A DNA stretch of 64,000 nucleotides from CAVQJU01 sp963755195 (GTDB lineage Bacteria; Acidobacteriota; Vicinamibacteria; Vicinamibacterales; CAVVIG01): NCBI GenBank assembly GCA_963755195.1, contig CAVWIZ010000008.1, positions 948,408 to 1,012,407 on the forward strand, given 5' to 3'. The position numbers were made by a program, and so were the translations under genes. Below, in pieces: positions 27,123 to 37,743 of the stretch (position 1 is the first letter of the stretch; every line of letters starts with the position of its first letter). The notes below the pieces were generated by a model, which was given only the letters and a program-made list of their open reading frames with translations, ran no database searches and was not told the DNA's origin.

Positions 27123-28841
27123 TCATGGCGTCCGGCCCACCCCACTGAATGTCTGATAGGTCGTATATCCGCCAGACAGATTCCGGCATCGATACCCGTG
27201 CTGCGCCAGGAACCGCGTGGCAAAGTACGATCGCTGTCCCACGCCGCAGTAGGTCCAGATCTCTCGATTCGGCGGCAGCTCGGCGTAGCGGTCGCGCATC
27301 TGCGAGAGCGGTAGATTGATCGCATTCGGCATGTGCGCCTCTGCGAATTCGTCGGGTTCACGCACATCCACCAGCAACGCATCGGTGCGATCGAGCGCCA
27401 GCCAGTCTGCCACGGGCATGTCGCCGTTCAGCACGTTCTCGGCCAGCATCCCTGCGAGGTTGACGGGGTCTTTCGCCGCGCCGAACTGCGGGGCATAGCA
27501 CAGTTCGGCCTCGGCCAGGTCGTGCACGGTGCCATGAAATTGAATCGCGGTCGCAATGACATCGATGCGCTTCTCCACGCCCTCGAGTCCTATCGCCTGC
27601 GCGCCGAGGATGCGGCCGTCTGGAACGGAGAACAGCAGCTTGAGATGAATCGGGCGCGCGCCCGGGTAGTAGCCGGCATGGTGGCCCGGATGGAGGTACA
27701 CCTTCTCGAAATTCGCCACGCCGGCGCGCCGCAGTCCCTTCTCGCTCGCGCCGGTGGACGCCACCGTCAGGCCCAGCACGCCCACCACCGCCGTCGCCTG
27801 TATCCCCCGAAACTGCGTCGCACGTCCGGCGATGGACTCGGCCGCCACGCGCCCCTGGCGATTCGCCGGGCCCGCGAGCGGCAGCACCGTGTCCTGCCCC
27901 GTTACGACGTCCGGCACTTCGACGACGTCGCCGACCGCCCAGATGTACGGATCTGAGGTACGCATCTGCGCATCGACGACGATGCCGCTGCGCGAACCGA
28001 TCTGGACGCCGGCCGCCTTGGCCAGCCCGATCTCGGGTCGCACGCCGATGGCGAGGACGACGAGATCGGCGGGAAAACTGGCGCCGCTCTCGGCGACCAC
28101 GATCAAGCGGCCGTCAGCCCCCTTGTCGATACGGGCCAGGCCGTCGCCGAGATGAAGCTGCACCCCCTTCGCAATCAAGTGCTGCATCAGTGGGACCGCA
28201 ACCTCAGGATCGAGCGGGGGCATGACCTGCGGCAGCTTTTCCAGCACGGTCACGGAGAGTCCGCGATGGATCAGGTTCTCGACCATCTCCAATCCGATGA
28301 ATCCGCCGCCGACGATGACTGCGGTGCTGGCGCGGCGATCGGCAATCCAGGAACGGATGCGGCGGGAGTCTGGGATGTTGCGCACCGCGAAGACGCCAGG
28401 GAGATCCACTCCCGGCAGTTGGGGGCGGATTGGCGCCGCTCCTGGTGACAGCACCAAGGCGTCGTAGCGCTCGATGCGAATATCGCCGGTGTGGAGATCG
28501 CGCACGCTGATCGTGCGCGCTGGGCGGTCGATGCCGATGACGTCGGTGTTCACGTGCACGTCGACATTGAATCGCCCGCGAAACATCGCGGGCGACGCGA
28601 CCAGCAGCGATTGCTCGTCGGCAATGACGTCGCCGACATAGTATGGCAGTCCGCAGTTTGCGAAGGCGACGTAGGGCCCGCGATCGAAGACCGCGATCTC
28701 CAGCGACTCGTCCAGGCGCCGGAGCCGCGCGGCGCACGACGCGCCGCCGGCCACGCCGCCGACAATCAGAATGCGGCGAGCGCGGCCGGAGCGGCGCGAG
28801 TGCGTCGTCGGCGCAGAACCAGCTTCAGCGTCATCGCTCAT
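27123..28841 (-). CDS. CoA-disulfide reductase with C-terminal rhodanese domain
   Basis: 572 residues. An FAD/NAD(P)-dependent pyridine nucleotide-disulfide oxidoreductase core (ILIVGGVAGGASCAARLRR at the start, VIVGGGFIGLEMVENL for the second nucleotide) has the single active-site Cys in FANCGLPYYVG, the mark of CoA-disulfide/NADH-oxidase-type enzymes. A C-terminal rhodanese domain follows (VDVREPDEFAEAHMPNA) with its Cys in WTYCGVGQRSY. Known fusions reduce CoA disulfide, persulfides or polysulfide. ATG 28841 is preferred over 28859 because GGAG lies five bases upstream. It stands alone on its strand. Confidence 0.85.
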   Translation of the reverse strand: MSDDAEAGSAPTTHSRRSGRARRILIVGGVAGGASCAARLRRLDESLEIAVFDRGPYVAFANCGLPYYVGDVIADEQSLLVASPAMFRGRFNVDVHVNTDVIGIDRPARTISVRDLHTGDIRIERYDALVLSPGAAPIRPQLPGVDLPGVFAVRNIPDSRRIRSWIADRRASTAVIVGGGFIGLEMVENLIHRGLSVTVLEKLPQVMPPLDPEVAVPLMQHLIAKGVQLHLGDGLARIDKGADGRLIVVAESGASFPADLVVLAIGVRPEIGLAKAAGVQIGSRSGIVVDAQMRTSDPYIWAVGDVVEVPDVVTGQDTVLPLAGPANRQGRVAAESIAGRATQFRGIQATAVVGVLGLTVASTGASEKGLRRAGVANFEKVYLHPGHHAGYYPGARPIHLKLLFSVPDGRILGAQAIGLEGVEKRIDVIATAIQFHGTVHDLAEAELCYAPQFGAAKDPVNLAGMLAENVLNGDMPVADWLALDRTDALLVDVREPDEFAEAHMPNAINLPLSQMRDRYAELPPNREIWTYCGVGQRSYFATRFLAQHGYRCRNLSGGYTTYQTFSGVGRTP

Positions 28842-29145
28842 CGGAACTCCAATCGACATCGATCACGTGACTTCATCATTGTGTGCCAGGGTTGCGCCGA
28901 TGATCGCCTGGGTGGTACTGCCGTTACTACATGGGGCGCCGGACGGCCGACGACCGACGGCAGATCAGGCGTTGGCGGGCGATTGCGCGGCACGTGGCCG
29001 CGGTTCGGAAACACCGCCAGAAGGGCGATCATGCGTGCCGCCGACAGCAGCGGCAGGCACTGCTGCACTGGGCGTACGACAGCCGCGAGCTCTAGCGCCG
29101 GACCGCGATGAACGACGCATCCACGACGGAGCCGTCTGCTCCTAT

Positions 29146-30396
29146 CTACGGCTCTGTCGGCTCCTGGAGGAGCCGCTCGATCAAATCGCGCTCTTCCCGC
29201 TTCAACCGCACATGCTCGTCGCCGGTCGCCGCACTCGCGAACCCGGCGTGCACGCGCCTGACGCGTCCGTCGCGTCCCAGGATGATCGTCGTCGGAAAGA
29301 CGGCGAAGTTCACCAGCTGCGGCAACTTCCCCGCCACCTCGGAGACGTCGTTGGTGCCCGGCACGAGAATCGGATATTCGACGCCGTAGCGCCTGATAAA
29401 GGAGAGGACACGCGGGCGGGCGACTGACAGCGTGGCGTCGTTCTCGAAGAACAGGCCGACGATCTCGAGGCCCTTCGCATGGAATTCCCTGTAGAGCTCC
29501 ATGAGAAACGGCACCTCGTCGTGGCAATTCGCGCACCAGGTGCCACCGATGGTCAACACGACCACCCGGCCTTGAAATATCGGGTCCGTGTCCCTGACCA
29601 TCTTCCCGTCAAGATCCGGTCCGAAAAAACGAAAGCGCTCCGTCGGATCCGTCACGCTGGTGAAGCGCGACAGGTCGGGCGGCTCGGGGATGCCTTTCGC
29701 GCGGGCTTCGTTCGTGCGCGCGGCGCGATAGGTGAACCTTCGATCGAGCGTCACGCTGAGCGTGCCGTCGGCCTCGAGCTGGGCTTCGAAGAGCAGCGGC
29801 CGCTCACCGGCGAAGTGGCTCATCACCAGCCGGCCGTCTGTCCAGTGGCCGACCAGCGTCCCGGTGTCGCCCGACGTTCTCAGAATCGCGCCCGAGACTT
29901 CGGGGCCGGATTGCCGAAGGTACAGCCGCCATGACACGTCGAGCTTCGACCCGTCGTCGGCGGTTCGATACATGGCCCAGTTGCCCTCGACCCGAGGGAC
30001 CTCGCCCGTTGTCAGCGGCACGGAGGCAAATCGTCGCGCCCGAAATTCCTGCGGTCGCGCGTTGACGCGTTTGTTGCGATACGTGCCGCGGAGCTCGTCG
30101 CCCTCGAGCGTTGCTTCGAGCGTCGTGTTGAGGAAATCCCAGTCGAGCCTCAGCGTGCCGTTTTCGACGCTCCCCGACGTCGAGCCCACCTTGCGATCGC
30201 CCTCAAAGAAGAAGCCTTCGACGTGGCCTTCGTTCTGCGCGATCTCGAAGCGGAACGGAACATCTACGTTGTTGGCAACGATGACCGCGTCCCACAACCC
30301 GGACGCCGTCCGCGCAGGCGTCCGGGAGCACCCGGCCCCGAGGGCGGCGAGCGTGAGCGCGCAGGCGACGGTGGAGGTACGGAGCCTAGCGCACAT
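29146..30396 (-). CDS. TlpA-type thioredoxin-fold lipoprotein
   Basis: 416 residues. The N-terminus is a lipoprotein signal with lipobox ALGAGC (Cys 23). The first 230 residues are beta-rich repeats (GHVEGFFFEGDRKVG, LRLDWDFLNTTLEATLEG) of unknown role. The C-terminal 160 residues are a TlpA/ResA thioredoxin fold with the redox pair in GGTWCANCHDE and the cis-Pro loop VFPTTIILGRDG. It should act on the periplasmic side as a disulfide reductase, perhaps in cytochrome maturation. Divergent from the cupin gene by 28 bases. Confidence 0.82.
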   Translation of the reverse strand: MCARLRTSTVACALTLAALGAGCSRTPARTASGLWDAVIVANNVDVPFRFEIAQNEGHVEGFFFEGDRKVGSTSGSVENGTLRLDWDFLNTTLEATLEGDELRGTYRNKRVNARPQEFRARRFASVPLTTGEVPRVEGNWAMYRTADDGSKLDVSWRLYLRQSGPEVSGAILRTSGDTGTLVGHWTDGRLVMSHFAGERPLLFEAQLEADGTLSVTLDRRFTYRAARTNEARAKGIPEPPDLSRFTSVTDPTERFRFFGPDLDGKMVRDTDPIFQGRVVVLTIGGTWCANCHDEVPFLMELYREFHAKGLEIVGLFFENDATLSVARPRVLSFIRRYGVEYPILVPGTNDVSEVAGKLPQLVNFAVFPTTIILGRDGRVRRVHAGFASAATGDEHVRLKREERDLIERLLQEPTEP

Positions 30397-30424
30397 CGTC
30401 TCGCGCTAGTGTAGTGCCCCACGC

Positions 30425-30685
30425 ATGTTCGTGTCGCACGCCCTCGCCGCCGGCGGCCTGCAGTTCATCAGGCTGCCGGGCGGCTGGACAGGGGAGGTTC
30501 ATCCGCCGAAGTCGCAGTTCCTGATCTGCCTGGAGGGCCACCTCGAGGTCGCGGTCAGCGACGGCGAGAAACGGTCGTTCGGGCCCGGCGCCTGTGTCCT
30601 GATGGAAGACGTCGACGGGAAGGGCCACCGCAGCCACGTGCGCAGCGGACGCGACTGTCTGGCGGCCATAGTCCCGATCGATTGA
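30425..30685 (+). CDS. Small cupin-domain protein
   Basis: 86 residues covering most of a single cupin barrel: EVHPPKSQFLICLEGHLEVAV (first motif with Glu-Val-His) and GACVLMEDVDGKGHRSHV (second motif with His). The N-terminal strand seen in most cupins is short here, so the protein may be a minimal barrel or its true start may lie upstream. No ribosome site is clear. Ligand unknown. Divergent from the TlpA-type gene. Confidence 0.6.
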   Translation: MFVSHALAAGGLQFIRLPGGWTGEVHPPKSQFLICLEGHLEVAVSDGEKRSFGPGACVLMEDVDGKGHRSHVRSGRDCLAAIVPID

Positions 30686-30909
30686 CGCTCCCACGGCGAT
30701 ACCGCCAAAAGGCGCCGGAAGTACGCCGAGGCCCAGCCGACGTATCTGTGGATTTTTCCTCGCTCCGTTGGAGTTTTTCCCAAATCGCCGCGCTGGCCCA
30801 CGCCGAATCCGTCTGCTTGGGGCCCGATTGCTGTCGGCCCCGACTTTGCGTTCTTTTTACGCGGTCCACTTCATTCGAAAGTTGGGTCGACTTGTAAAGG
30901 ATGGTTTCC

Positions 30910-31323
30910 ATGAACATCAAAGCTGTTGGATTTCTCGTCGGCGTCACCTCGTTGGCGTTCGTATTTGCGGCGGGCGACACCCTCGCGCAGGGGCGCGGGG
31001 GGCGAGGTCCCAATTACAACATGGCGGCCGAAATCACCGTCACCGGGACGGTGCAGGATCTGAAACCCGGCCCGCAACAGGGCATGCACGTCATGCTCAA
31101 GACAACGGACGCGGTGCTGGAACTCGCCCTCGGTCCGTCTTGGTACCAAACAGAGAAGAGGTACGAGATCGCGAAGGGCGATCAGATCACCGTCATCGGC
31201 GCGAAGAGCACGGTCGACGGCCATGATCTGCTGCTCGCGCGCGAAATCAAGAAGGGTTCCGAGACGATGACCTTCCGCGACGCCAAAGGCTTCCCGATGT
31301 GGGCCGGCCGCGGTCGCCAGTAG
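30910..31323 (+). CDS. Small exported OB-fold-like protein
   Basis: 137 residues. Signal peptide MNIKAVGFLVGVTSLAFVFA, cut near TLAQGRGG. The body EITVTGTVQDLKPGPQQGMH, LELALGPSWYQTEKRYEIAKGDQITVIGA and LLLAREIKKGSETMTFRDA looks like a single beta-barrel with G-D-x-I-x-V-x-G turns, similar to periplasmic OB-fold proteins. ATG 30910 follows AAAGGATGG. The exact family is not recognised. The 224 bases upstream hold no other gene and probably its promoter. Confidence 0.65.
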   Translation: MNIKAVGFLVGVTSLAFVFAAGDTLAQGRGGRGPNYNMAAEITVTGTVQDLKPGPQQGMHVMLKTTDAVLELALGPSWYQTEKRYEIAKGDQITVIGAKSTVDGHDLLLAREIKKGSETMTFRDAKGFPMWAGRGRQ

Positions 31324-31405
31324 CGAATTCTGGGGCCTGACGTAAACTCTGATTGCCGTCCCTGCCCGGCGGCAATCGTGATGCGTATCGAGCGCCGGGA
31401 GTCTG

Positions 31406-32061
31406 ATGAAACCCTGCGACTGCCGTGACCGCCACGTGCCACGCCGCGTCGTCCTCACGGGCGGTCCTGGAGCGGGCAAGACGGCCGTGCTGGAGCTCAT
31501 TCGGCTGTTCTTCTGCGAGCACGTCAAGACACTCCCGGAAGCCGCCGGCATCGTTTTCGGCGGTCGCTTCCCGCGCAGCGATTCCCCGCCGTTGCGTCAG
31601 GCGGCACAGCGTGCGATTTACCACATCCAGCGCGAGCTCGAGTCGGTCGCCGACACCGAGAACGCCGCTGTGGTGCTGTGCGACCGGGGCACGGTGGATT
31701 GCGCGGCCTACTGGACTCGGGGAGGGCGACCTCTTTTCGGCCGTGGGCACCACGCGTGCCGATTGAAGTGGCGCGTTACGACGCCGTCATCCACCTGCGC
31801 ACACCGACGTCGCCCGACGCCTACAATCGCGACAACCCGCTGCGCCTCGAGTCCATCGAGGAGGCGGCGGCGATCGATGCGCAGATCACCGCGCAGTGGT
31901 CCGAGCATCCGCGCCGCTTCGTCGTGGAGCCGACGGAGGATTTCCTGCACAAGGCCGCAAGAGCCCTGGCGCTGCTGAGAAGCGAGGTCCCCGAGTGCTG
32001 CCGTCATCACGTTCGCGCGCTTCTTCTGGGACGACGGGGCGAGCGCGGAGCCGGGCCCTGA
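31406..32061 (+). CDS. AAA-type NTPase (NadR/Ttd14-like), frameshifted
   Basis: About 217 residues after correction. P-loop GGPGAGKTA near residue 20, followed by LPEAAGIVFGGRFPR and VVLCDRGTVDCAAYW (Walker B/DRG motif), a layout seen in small AAA_28 NTPases related to NadR kinase domains. Two extra bases, near 31713 and 31765, break the frame; removing them gives LGEGDLFSAVGTTRAIEVARYDAVIHL. The C-terminal tail after EVPECCR runs up to the second foldback copy. The substrate may be a nucleotide or nicotinamide derivative, but this is a guess. Confidence 0.65.
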
Positions 32062-32072
32062 CTGGGTGCCCC

Positions 32073-32210
32073 GTAGTCCGTCTCGTTGAACGAGGACCAG
32101 ATCGCGAACGCGGCGCCATGGCGAGAGCGGACGTCGAGCATCGGGAGGCGAGACGCAGACACTCGGCCTGCCCGCAGCGAGGTCGGTCCTCGATTCCGTG
32201 GACGGGCCGT
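32073..32210. repeat. Foldback repeat, copy 2 (diverged)
   Basis: The shared block CGAGGACCAGATCGCG at 32091-32106, followed by CGCGGCGCC, matches copy 1 (22829-22852), and GGTCCTCGAT with GGACGGGCC on the right side (32185-32207) matches the other arm. The pairing core is CGAGGACC / GGTCCTCG (8 bp) with weaker outer pairing. It lies between the NTPase gene and the convergent 3' end of the adaptor gene, whose open frame runs straight through it. Confidence 0.7.
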
Positions 32211-33414
32211 TGTCCACCGGGAGTCGTTCGCGCACGCGAGCGCCGTCGACGAGCGTGTCGCCGGGATGGAGAATCACGCGAGCGCCTTCGGCGAGCCCCG
32301 AGATCACTTCCGCGTACTGACCCGTCTGGTGTCCCAACTCGACGAGGGTCCGCCGCGCCCGGCCGCCGATCGATCACGTACACCGCCCATTGCTCGCCAT
32401 GGCGGAACAACGCGCTCGTCGGCACCTTCACGACATTCGGCGATTCCCAGATGACCACGCGGACCTCGACTCGATAGCCGTCGCCGAGCGACGCCCTTGC
32501 CGCGGGTGAGGGCTCGACGAAGTCGAGCACGACGTTCACGCGCTGTTCTTCGACGCCGAGCGCCGAGATCTTCATGAAGCCCGCCGGCTCGATCCGTCGG
32601 ACTCGCGCCTCCAGCGGTTTCTCGCCGCCCCATTGCTCGACGAATGGCTCGCGCACCCGGCCTTCACGCGGACCGCGTCCGTGGACAGCAGGTCCGCCAC
32701 GATTTCCAGCCGCCCGGGTCGCCGATCTCGACGAGCGGGTCGCCGGCCGGCACGAACGTCTCGCTTTCTCGAAGGCGTTTGAGCACGACGCCGTCGACCG
32801 GCGCCGTCACGCTCACCACGCGGCCGGGCGCCTCGAGCGTCGACGGCGCCAGACGCGCCTCCGCCACGCTGCAGCTCCGACGTGGCCGCGCGAACCGCGA
32901 ACGCGGCGGCGTTGACGGTTTCCTGGGCGACACGGACGTCCGCCTCGTGCGCCTCGAGCTCCTGTTTGGCGACGACGCGATCTTCGGCAAGCGCCCGGAT
33001 GCGGGCGAGATCCCGCCGGGCCTGGTCCAGCGTCGCCTTGGCACGCTGTTCTTCCGCGCGCGCCCGGCCGAGCGCGGCCCTGGCGCTCTCGACGCCGGCC
33101 TCCGCCTCGGCCCGGGTTCGCGCATCGAGCAGCGGCGGCGCTTCCGCGCGCACGCGCGCCACCACCTGGCCGCGTGTCACGCGATCGCCGGGCTCCAGCT
33201 CGATCCGAAGCACCCGGCCGGACACGGGGGCGGACACGATGAATCGATCGCGCACGCGCGTCACGCCTTCTTCGTCGACCGTGACGACCAACGGCCCGCG
33301 CGAGACGGACGCGACATCGACCTGGAACGTCGTCGGCCACAACACGACGGCGATCAGGCCGGCGATGACGGCGGCTGAACCAAGAACGCGACGGTTGGCG
33401 AGCAGGCGCAGCAT
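32201..33414 (-). CDS. HlyD/MacA-type periplasmic adaptor subunit, frameshifted
   Basis: About 400 residues after correction. N-terminal membrane anchor (LGSAAVIAGLIAVVLW), lipoyl half-motif VSAPVSGRVLRIELEPGDRV, a coiled-coil hairpin (RAEEQRAKATLDQARRDLAR), then beta-barrel and membrane-proximal domains (VKVPTSALFRHGEQWAVYV, GQYAEVISGLAEGARVIL). Four breaks (near 32868, 32711, 32657 and 32355) mix insertions and single-base losses in G runs. ATG 33414 lies five bases after the permease stop, so it belongs to that exporter operon. The true stop is unclear because the frame continues through the foldback repeat to 31708; the end given is where family-like sequence stops. Confidence 0.75.
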
Positions 33415-33419
33415 CGTCG

Positions 33420-35797
33420 TCACTCCCGCGTCTTGAGGACCGCCACCAGATCGAGACGGTCGAGCCGCCGCCTGACGAGCAGACCGGACACGACCGCCGC
33501 CGCGATGACGACCAGAAACGACCACGCGATCGTCGCCGGCGACGTGACGAACGACAGCCGGTACACCTCGTTGTTGAAGGCCGTCATGATCACCTCGCCC
33601 AACACGTAGCCGATGACGGCGCCGACCGGAAGCGCCAGGACCGTGAGCACGGCCAGCTCGCCGAGCAGGATCAGCGAGATCTCGCCGCGCGTGAATCCCA
33701 GCACGCGCAGGCTCGCCAGCTCGCGCTCCCGCTCGGAGAGCGAGACGCGCGCCGAGTTGTAGACCACGCCGAACGCGATGATGCCGGCGAACATCACGTT
33801 GAGAAAGATCTGCAGGTACATGTTCTCCGCCATCGTGTCGCGGAAATTCTGGAGCGTGACCGCCGTCAGGGCGACGCCGGCGATGGCCGGCAGCGCCTTC
33901 ACGGCCGCGTAGAAGCGCCCAATCGCGGCCGGGTCGAGCGTCACGGCGGCGCCGGTGATCACCCCGCCTTCGTGGAGCATCGCCCGAAGCGCGTCGATCC
34001 GCATGTAGGCCTGAAGCCCGACGCTGTCGTCGACGAGCGTCACGACCGGGATCTGCCGCACGAACCGCATCCCCTCGAGCACCTCGACCTGTATCAGGTC
34101 GCCGGGCGAGACATCGAGGATCCGGCCGAGCATCGTCGAGAACACGAGTCCGTCGGCCGGAAGCGACATCACGCGACCGCTCCGGCTCACGATGCGGTTG
34201 AGGCGCGGCGTCTCCGGCAGCCCGGTCAGGGCGAGCGTGCGCGACCGATGGCCGGCCCGCAGGCGAACGGGCACGCTGCGGATCGGCTCGACGTCCATGA
34301 CGCCCGGCAGATGTTCGACCGAGGACATGGCACGAGGCGACCGGGGTTCCACGAAGGTCACCATCGCATCCTGGCGCATGCCCATGACGAACTGCTCGTT
34401 GAGCAGCACGTTCATGACGTCGACGAAGGCCAGGCCCACGAAGAGCACGGCCACGGCGAAGGCGATGCCGATCACCGACGTCGCCGACCGCAGGGGCTGA
34501 CGTTCGAGATTGCGCAGAATCATCCGCGTCGCCGGCGTCATGCGGACATGCCGCCACACGCGCTCGACGACACTGCGACGATACCGGGCTGGCGTCTCCG
34601 GACGCATCGCTTCCGCCGGCGGAATGCGCACCGCGCGCCGCACCGCCGACTGCGCGCCCACCGCCGCGACCGCGAGGCTGACGATCACCGACAGGACGGC
34701 GACGCCGACCGAGAGATGGAAATCGAGGGCCGGGAACCGGAAGAACTCGTTGTAGAGGCCAATCATGCTCGAGCCGAGCCAGGCGCCGGCCGCGACGCCG
34801 GCCAGCGCGCCGGATCCGGCGATCACGAGCGCCCACTTGATGTAGTGCCAGGCCAGCTCCCGATTCGAGTAGCCGAGCGCCTTGAGCGCGGCGATCTGCG
34901 GGCGCTGCAGGGACAACGCGCGCGTCAGCGCGACGTTCAGGATGAAGGCCGCGACGCCGAGGAAGATGAGCGGCGTGATGAAGCCGAAGGTCTGGAGCTG
35001 CCGCAGCTCGTTGTCGAGCATCCAGGCGGACATCTGAACGGATCGCGGTATCGCGCCAAAGCCGCCGTAGGCCTCGAGCAACCCGTCGAGCCCGGCGATG
35101 ACATCGGCGGTATTGGCTCCTCGCGCGGTCGCGATCGACACATCGTTGAAGCCGCCTTCCATGTTGAAGGCCGATGCGAGGGCGCGGCGGCTCATCCAGA
35201 AGATCCCGAACTGCCGCTTGTCCGGAAAGATCGCGCCCGGCCGGATCGTATAGACGTATTCGGGCGACAGCGCGATCCCGACGATCGTCAGCCAGCGGCG
35301 GCGTCCGTTGATGATCGCCGCGACGCGGTCGCCGGGATTGAAGCCGTGCGCGTCGCAGAAGATCTCGCTCGCGAGCACCTCGTCCGGACGCGTGGGATCG
35401 AGCCACCGTCCCCGGCGCAGGTACACGTCGTTCAGCGCCGGGCGGCCGCGGTCGGGCACCGAGATCAGCCGTCCGATGGCCGGCTCCGCCATCCCCGGCA
35501 CGTCGAGCGTGACATCGGCGACCACACGCGTGGAGACGGCCTCGACGCCGGGCAGCGCCGCGATGCGCGGCTCGAGGCTCGACGGGGCGCGCTTGAGCGA
35601 CGCGAAGACGTCGGCAAACCGCGCGGAATCGTAGTAGGCGGCGCGCGTGCGCTGGAGCGAGTCGAAGTTCGACAGGTACATGACGAACATCGCCACGCCC
35701 GCCGCGATGACCGAGGCGATGGCCAGCGACTGCCCCTTCATCGCCCACAGATCGCGAATCAGTTTCCGATCCAGCGCGCGAAGCCTCGCGGGCATCG

Positions 35798-35804
<7 letters not shown>
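33420..35804 (-). CDS. FtsX-type ABC transporter permease (MacB/DevC-like)
   Basis: 794 residues. Two FtsX-type halves, each with an N-terminal helix, a large periplasmic domain and three further helices: ASVIAAGVAMFVMYLS near the start, VGVAVLSVIVSLAVAAVGAQ mid-protein and FLVVIAAAVVSGLLVRRR at the end, with the end motif LVAVLKTRE. Type VII (mechanotransmission) exporters of this layout pair with one ATPase and an HlyD adaptor, both adjacent. ATG 35804 overlaps the corrected ATPase stop by seven bases. The frame is clean over the full length. Substrate unknown; lipids, peptides or drugs are typical. Confidence 0.82.
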
Positions 35805-36518
<714 letters not shown>

Positions 36519-36552
36519 TGAAGGGCACGTCCCGCGTCAAGGCTAGCCTTAA

Positions 36553-36866
36553 CTAACTTGCCGCGCCAGCAGTCTGGTTGGCCAGGTAGTTCTGCAGACC
36601 CATCTGCTCGATCTGGGCGCGCTGCATCTCCGCCCAGTCCGCGTGGCCCTCTTCCATCTTGAGGATCTGAAGCAACAAGTCACCCGTGGCTTGATCGCCT
36701 CGGCATGGTGCATCTCGTCTCTCGCCTGGCCCTCGATGGCTTTGTGAAGCTTGTCGTAGCCCCAGCTGTCGCACATCTCGGAGTGCACCATGTACTGACT
36801 GATGGCGGTGAGCTCGTCCGCCAGGAGTTGATTGAGGACTGTCAGCAGTTTCTCGTTGCCTTTCAT
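36553..36866 (-). pseudogene. bfr: Bacterioferritin with internal deletion
   Basis: ATG 36866 with GGAGGCGG upstream. N-terminus MKGNEKLLTVLNQLLADELT and ARDEMHHAEA (ferroxidase Glu and His of helix B) are typical. It then jumps, out of frame, to the end of helix D: DLLLQILKMEEGHADW (Glu/His of the second site) and QMGLQNYLANQT. About 50 residues, including helix C and its ferroxidase Glu, are missing, leaving about 105 of the usual 155. No iron core could form as written. An assembly collapse is as likely as a true deletion. Confidence 0.65.
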
Positions 36867-36942
36867 CGTCCGCCTCCATGTTGCGAAGTCGACCACTCGT
36901 ATCCGACGGCTCGCTGCGCGTCAGGTGCGCAGTCCGTGCACC

Positions 36943-37743
36943 TCATCGCGACGAAGAAAGGAAGCTCACGCCGGCCGCCACCAGCACGCTGACCGACAGA
37001 AGGGCGACCGAGGCCGGACCGGCTGGCAGGTCGAAGTAGAACGAGACCGCGAGCCCCAGGCACGGCAGCGCTGCACCCAGCCCGGTGGCCGTCACGAACG
37101 TCGCCCGCATGTTCGAGGTGACGAGCAACGCGGCCATCGCGGGAAGTGTCAAGAGCGCGAACGTCAGCAACGCGCCGACTTCATGGACGGCGGCCGCCGC
37201 CGCAACGCCCACCAGGAGATTCAGGCCGAGCGACCACAGGCGCGCGTTGACGCCGGCGACCTGCGCCGCTTCGGCATCGAAGGTGACGAGCAGAAAGCGT
37301 TGCGAGAAGAGCACGTGCGCCAGTCCGATGGCGAGCGCGACGATCACCAGGCCGACGGCATGGCTGACGCTGACGACGAGCAGATTGCCAAACAACAGGT
37401 GCAGGGCGTCCGCGTCGGGCGCTCCCGCGGCGGCCAGAACGAGCACGGGCGCCGACGAAGCGGCCGCATACGCCCACCCCATCAGCGACTCAGCCGACAC
37501 CCGGCGCGGCCGCTGGACCAGCCCCAGCGCCAGCGCGGCGGCGACCGAGGCAGCGACCGAAGCAATCTCGGGAGACCAGTCGAAGGCTTCGGCCACCGCG
37601 GCTCCCACCGTCGCCGCATTCGCCAACACGAGACCGAGGAAGACCACCCGTCTGATGACGAGGTAGACGCCGATGATTCCCAGGGAGGCCCCCGTCGCAA
37701 TCGCCGCGATCAGGGCCAGGCGCATGAACGCAGGTTCAAACAT
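36943..37743 (-). CDS. Metal ABC transporter permease (ZnuB/MntB family)
   Basis: 266 residues with eight or nine membrane helices (ALIAAIATGASLGIIGVYLV at the start, LLTFALLTLPAMAALLV late). The LGLVLANAATVGAAVAEA and LLTFALLTLPA segments are typical of family-3 permeases for zinc, manganese or iron. Its start overlaps the ATPase stop by eight bases. The partner metal-binding protein is not next to it in this window. The substrate metal cannot be told from the permease alone. Confidence 0.82.
   Translation of the reverse strand: MFEPAFMRLALIAAIATGASLGIIGVYLVIRRVVFLGLVLANAATVGAAVAEAFDWSPEIASVAASVAAALALGLVQRPRRVSAESLMGWAYAAASSAPVLVLAAAGAPDADALHLLFGNLLVVSVSHAVGLVIVALAIGLAHVLFSQRFLLVTFDAEAAQVAGVNARLWSLGLNLLVGVAAAAAVHEVGALLTFALLTLPAMAALLVTSNMRATFVTATGLGAALPCLGLAVSFYFDLPAGPASVALLSVSVLVAAGVSFLSSSR

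Noticed and set aside
28842..29145. Coding sequence in the gap after the CoA-disulfide reductase start
   Set aside because: Short frames only, with no ribosome site and no family-like sequence; I see nothing supportable in this stretch.
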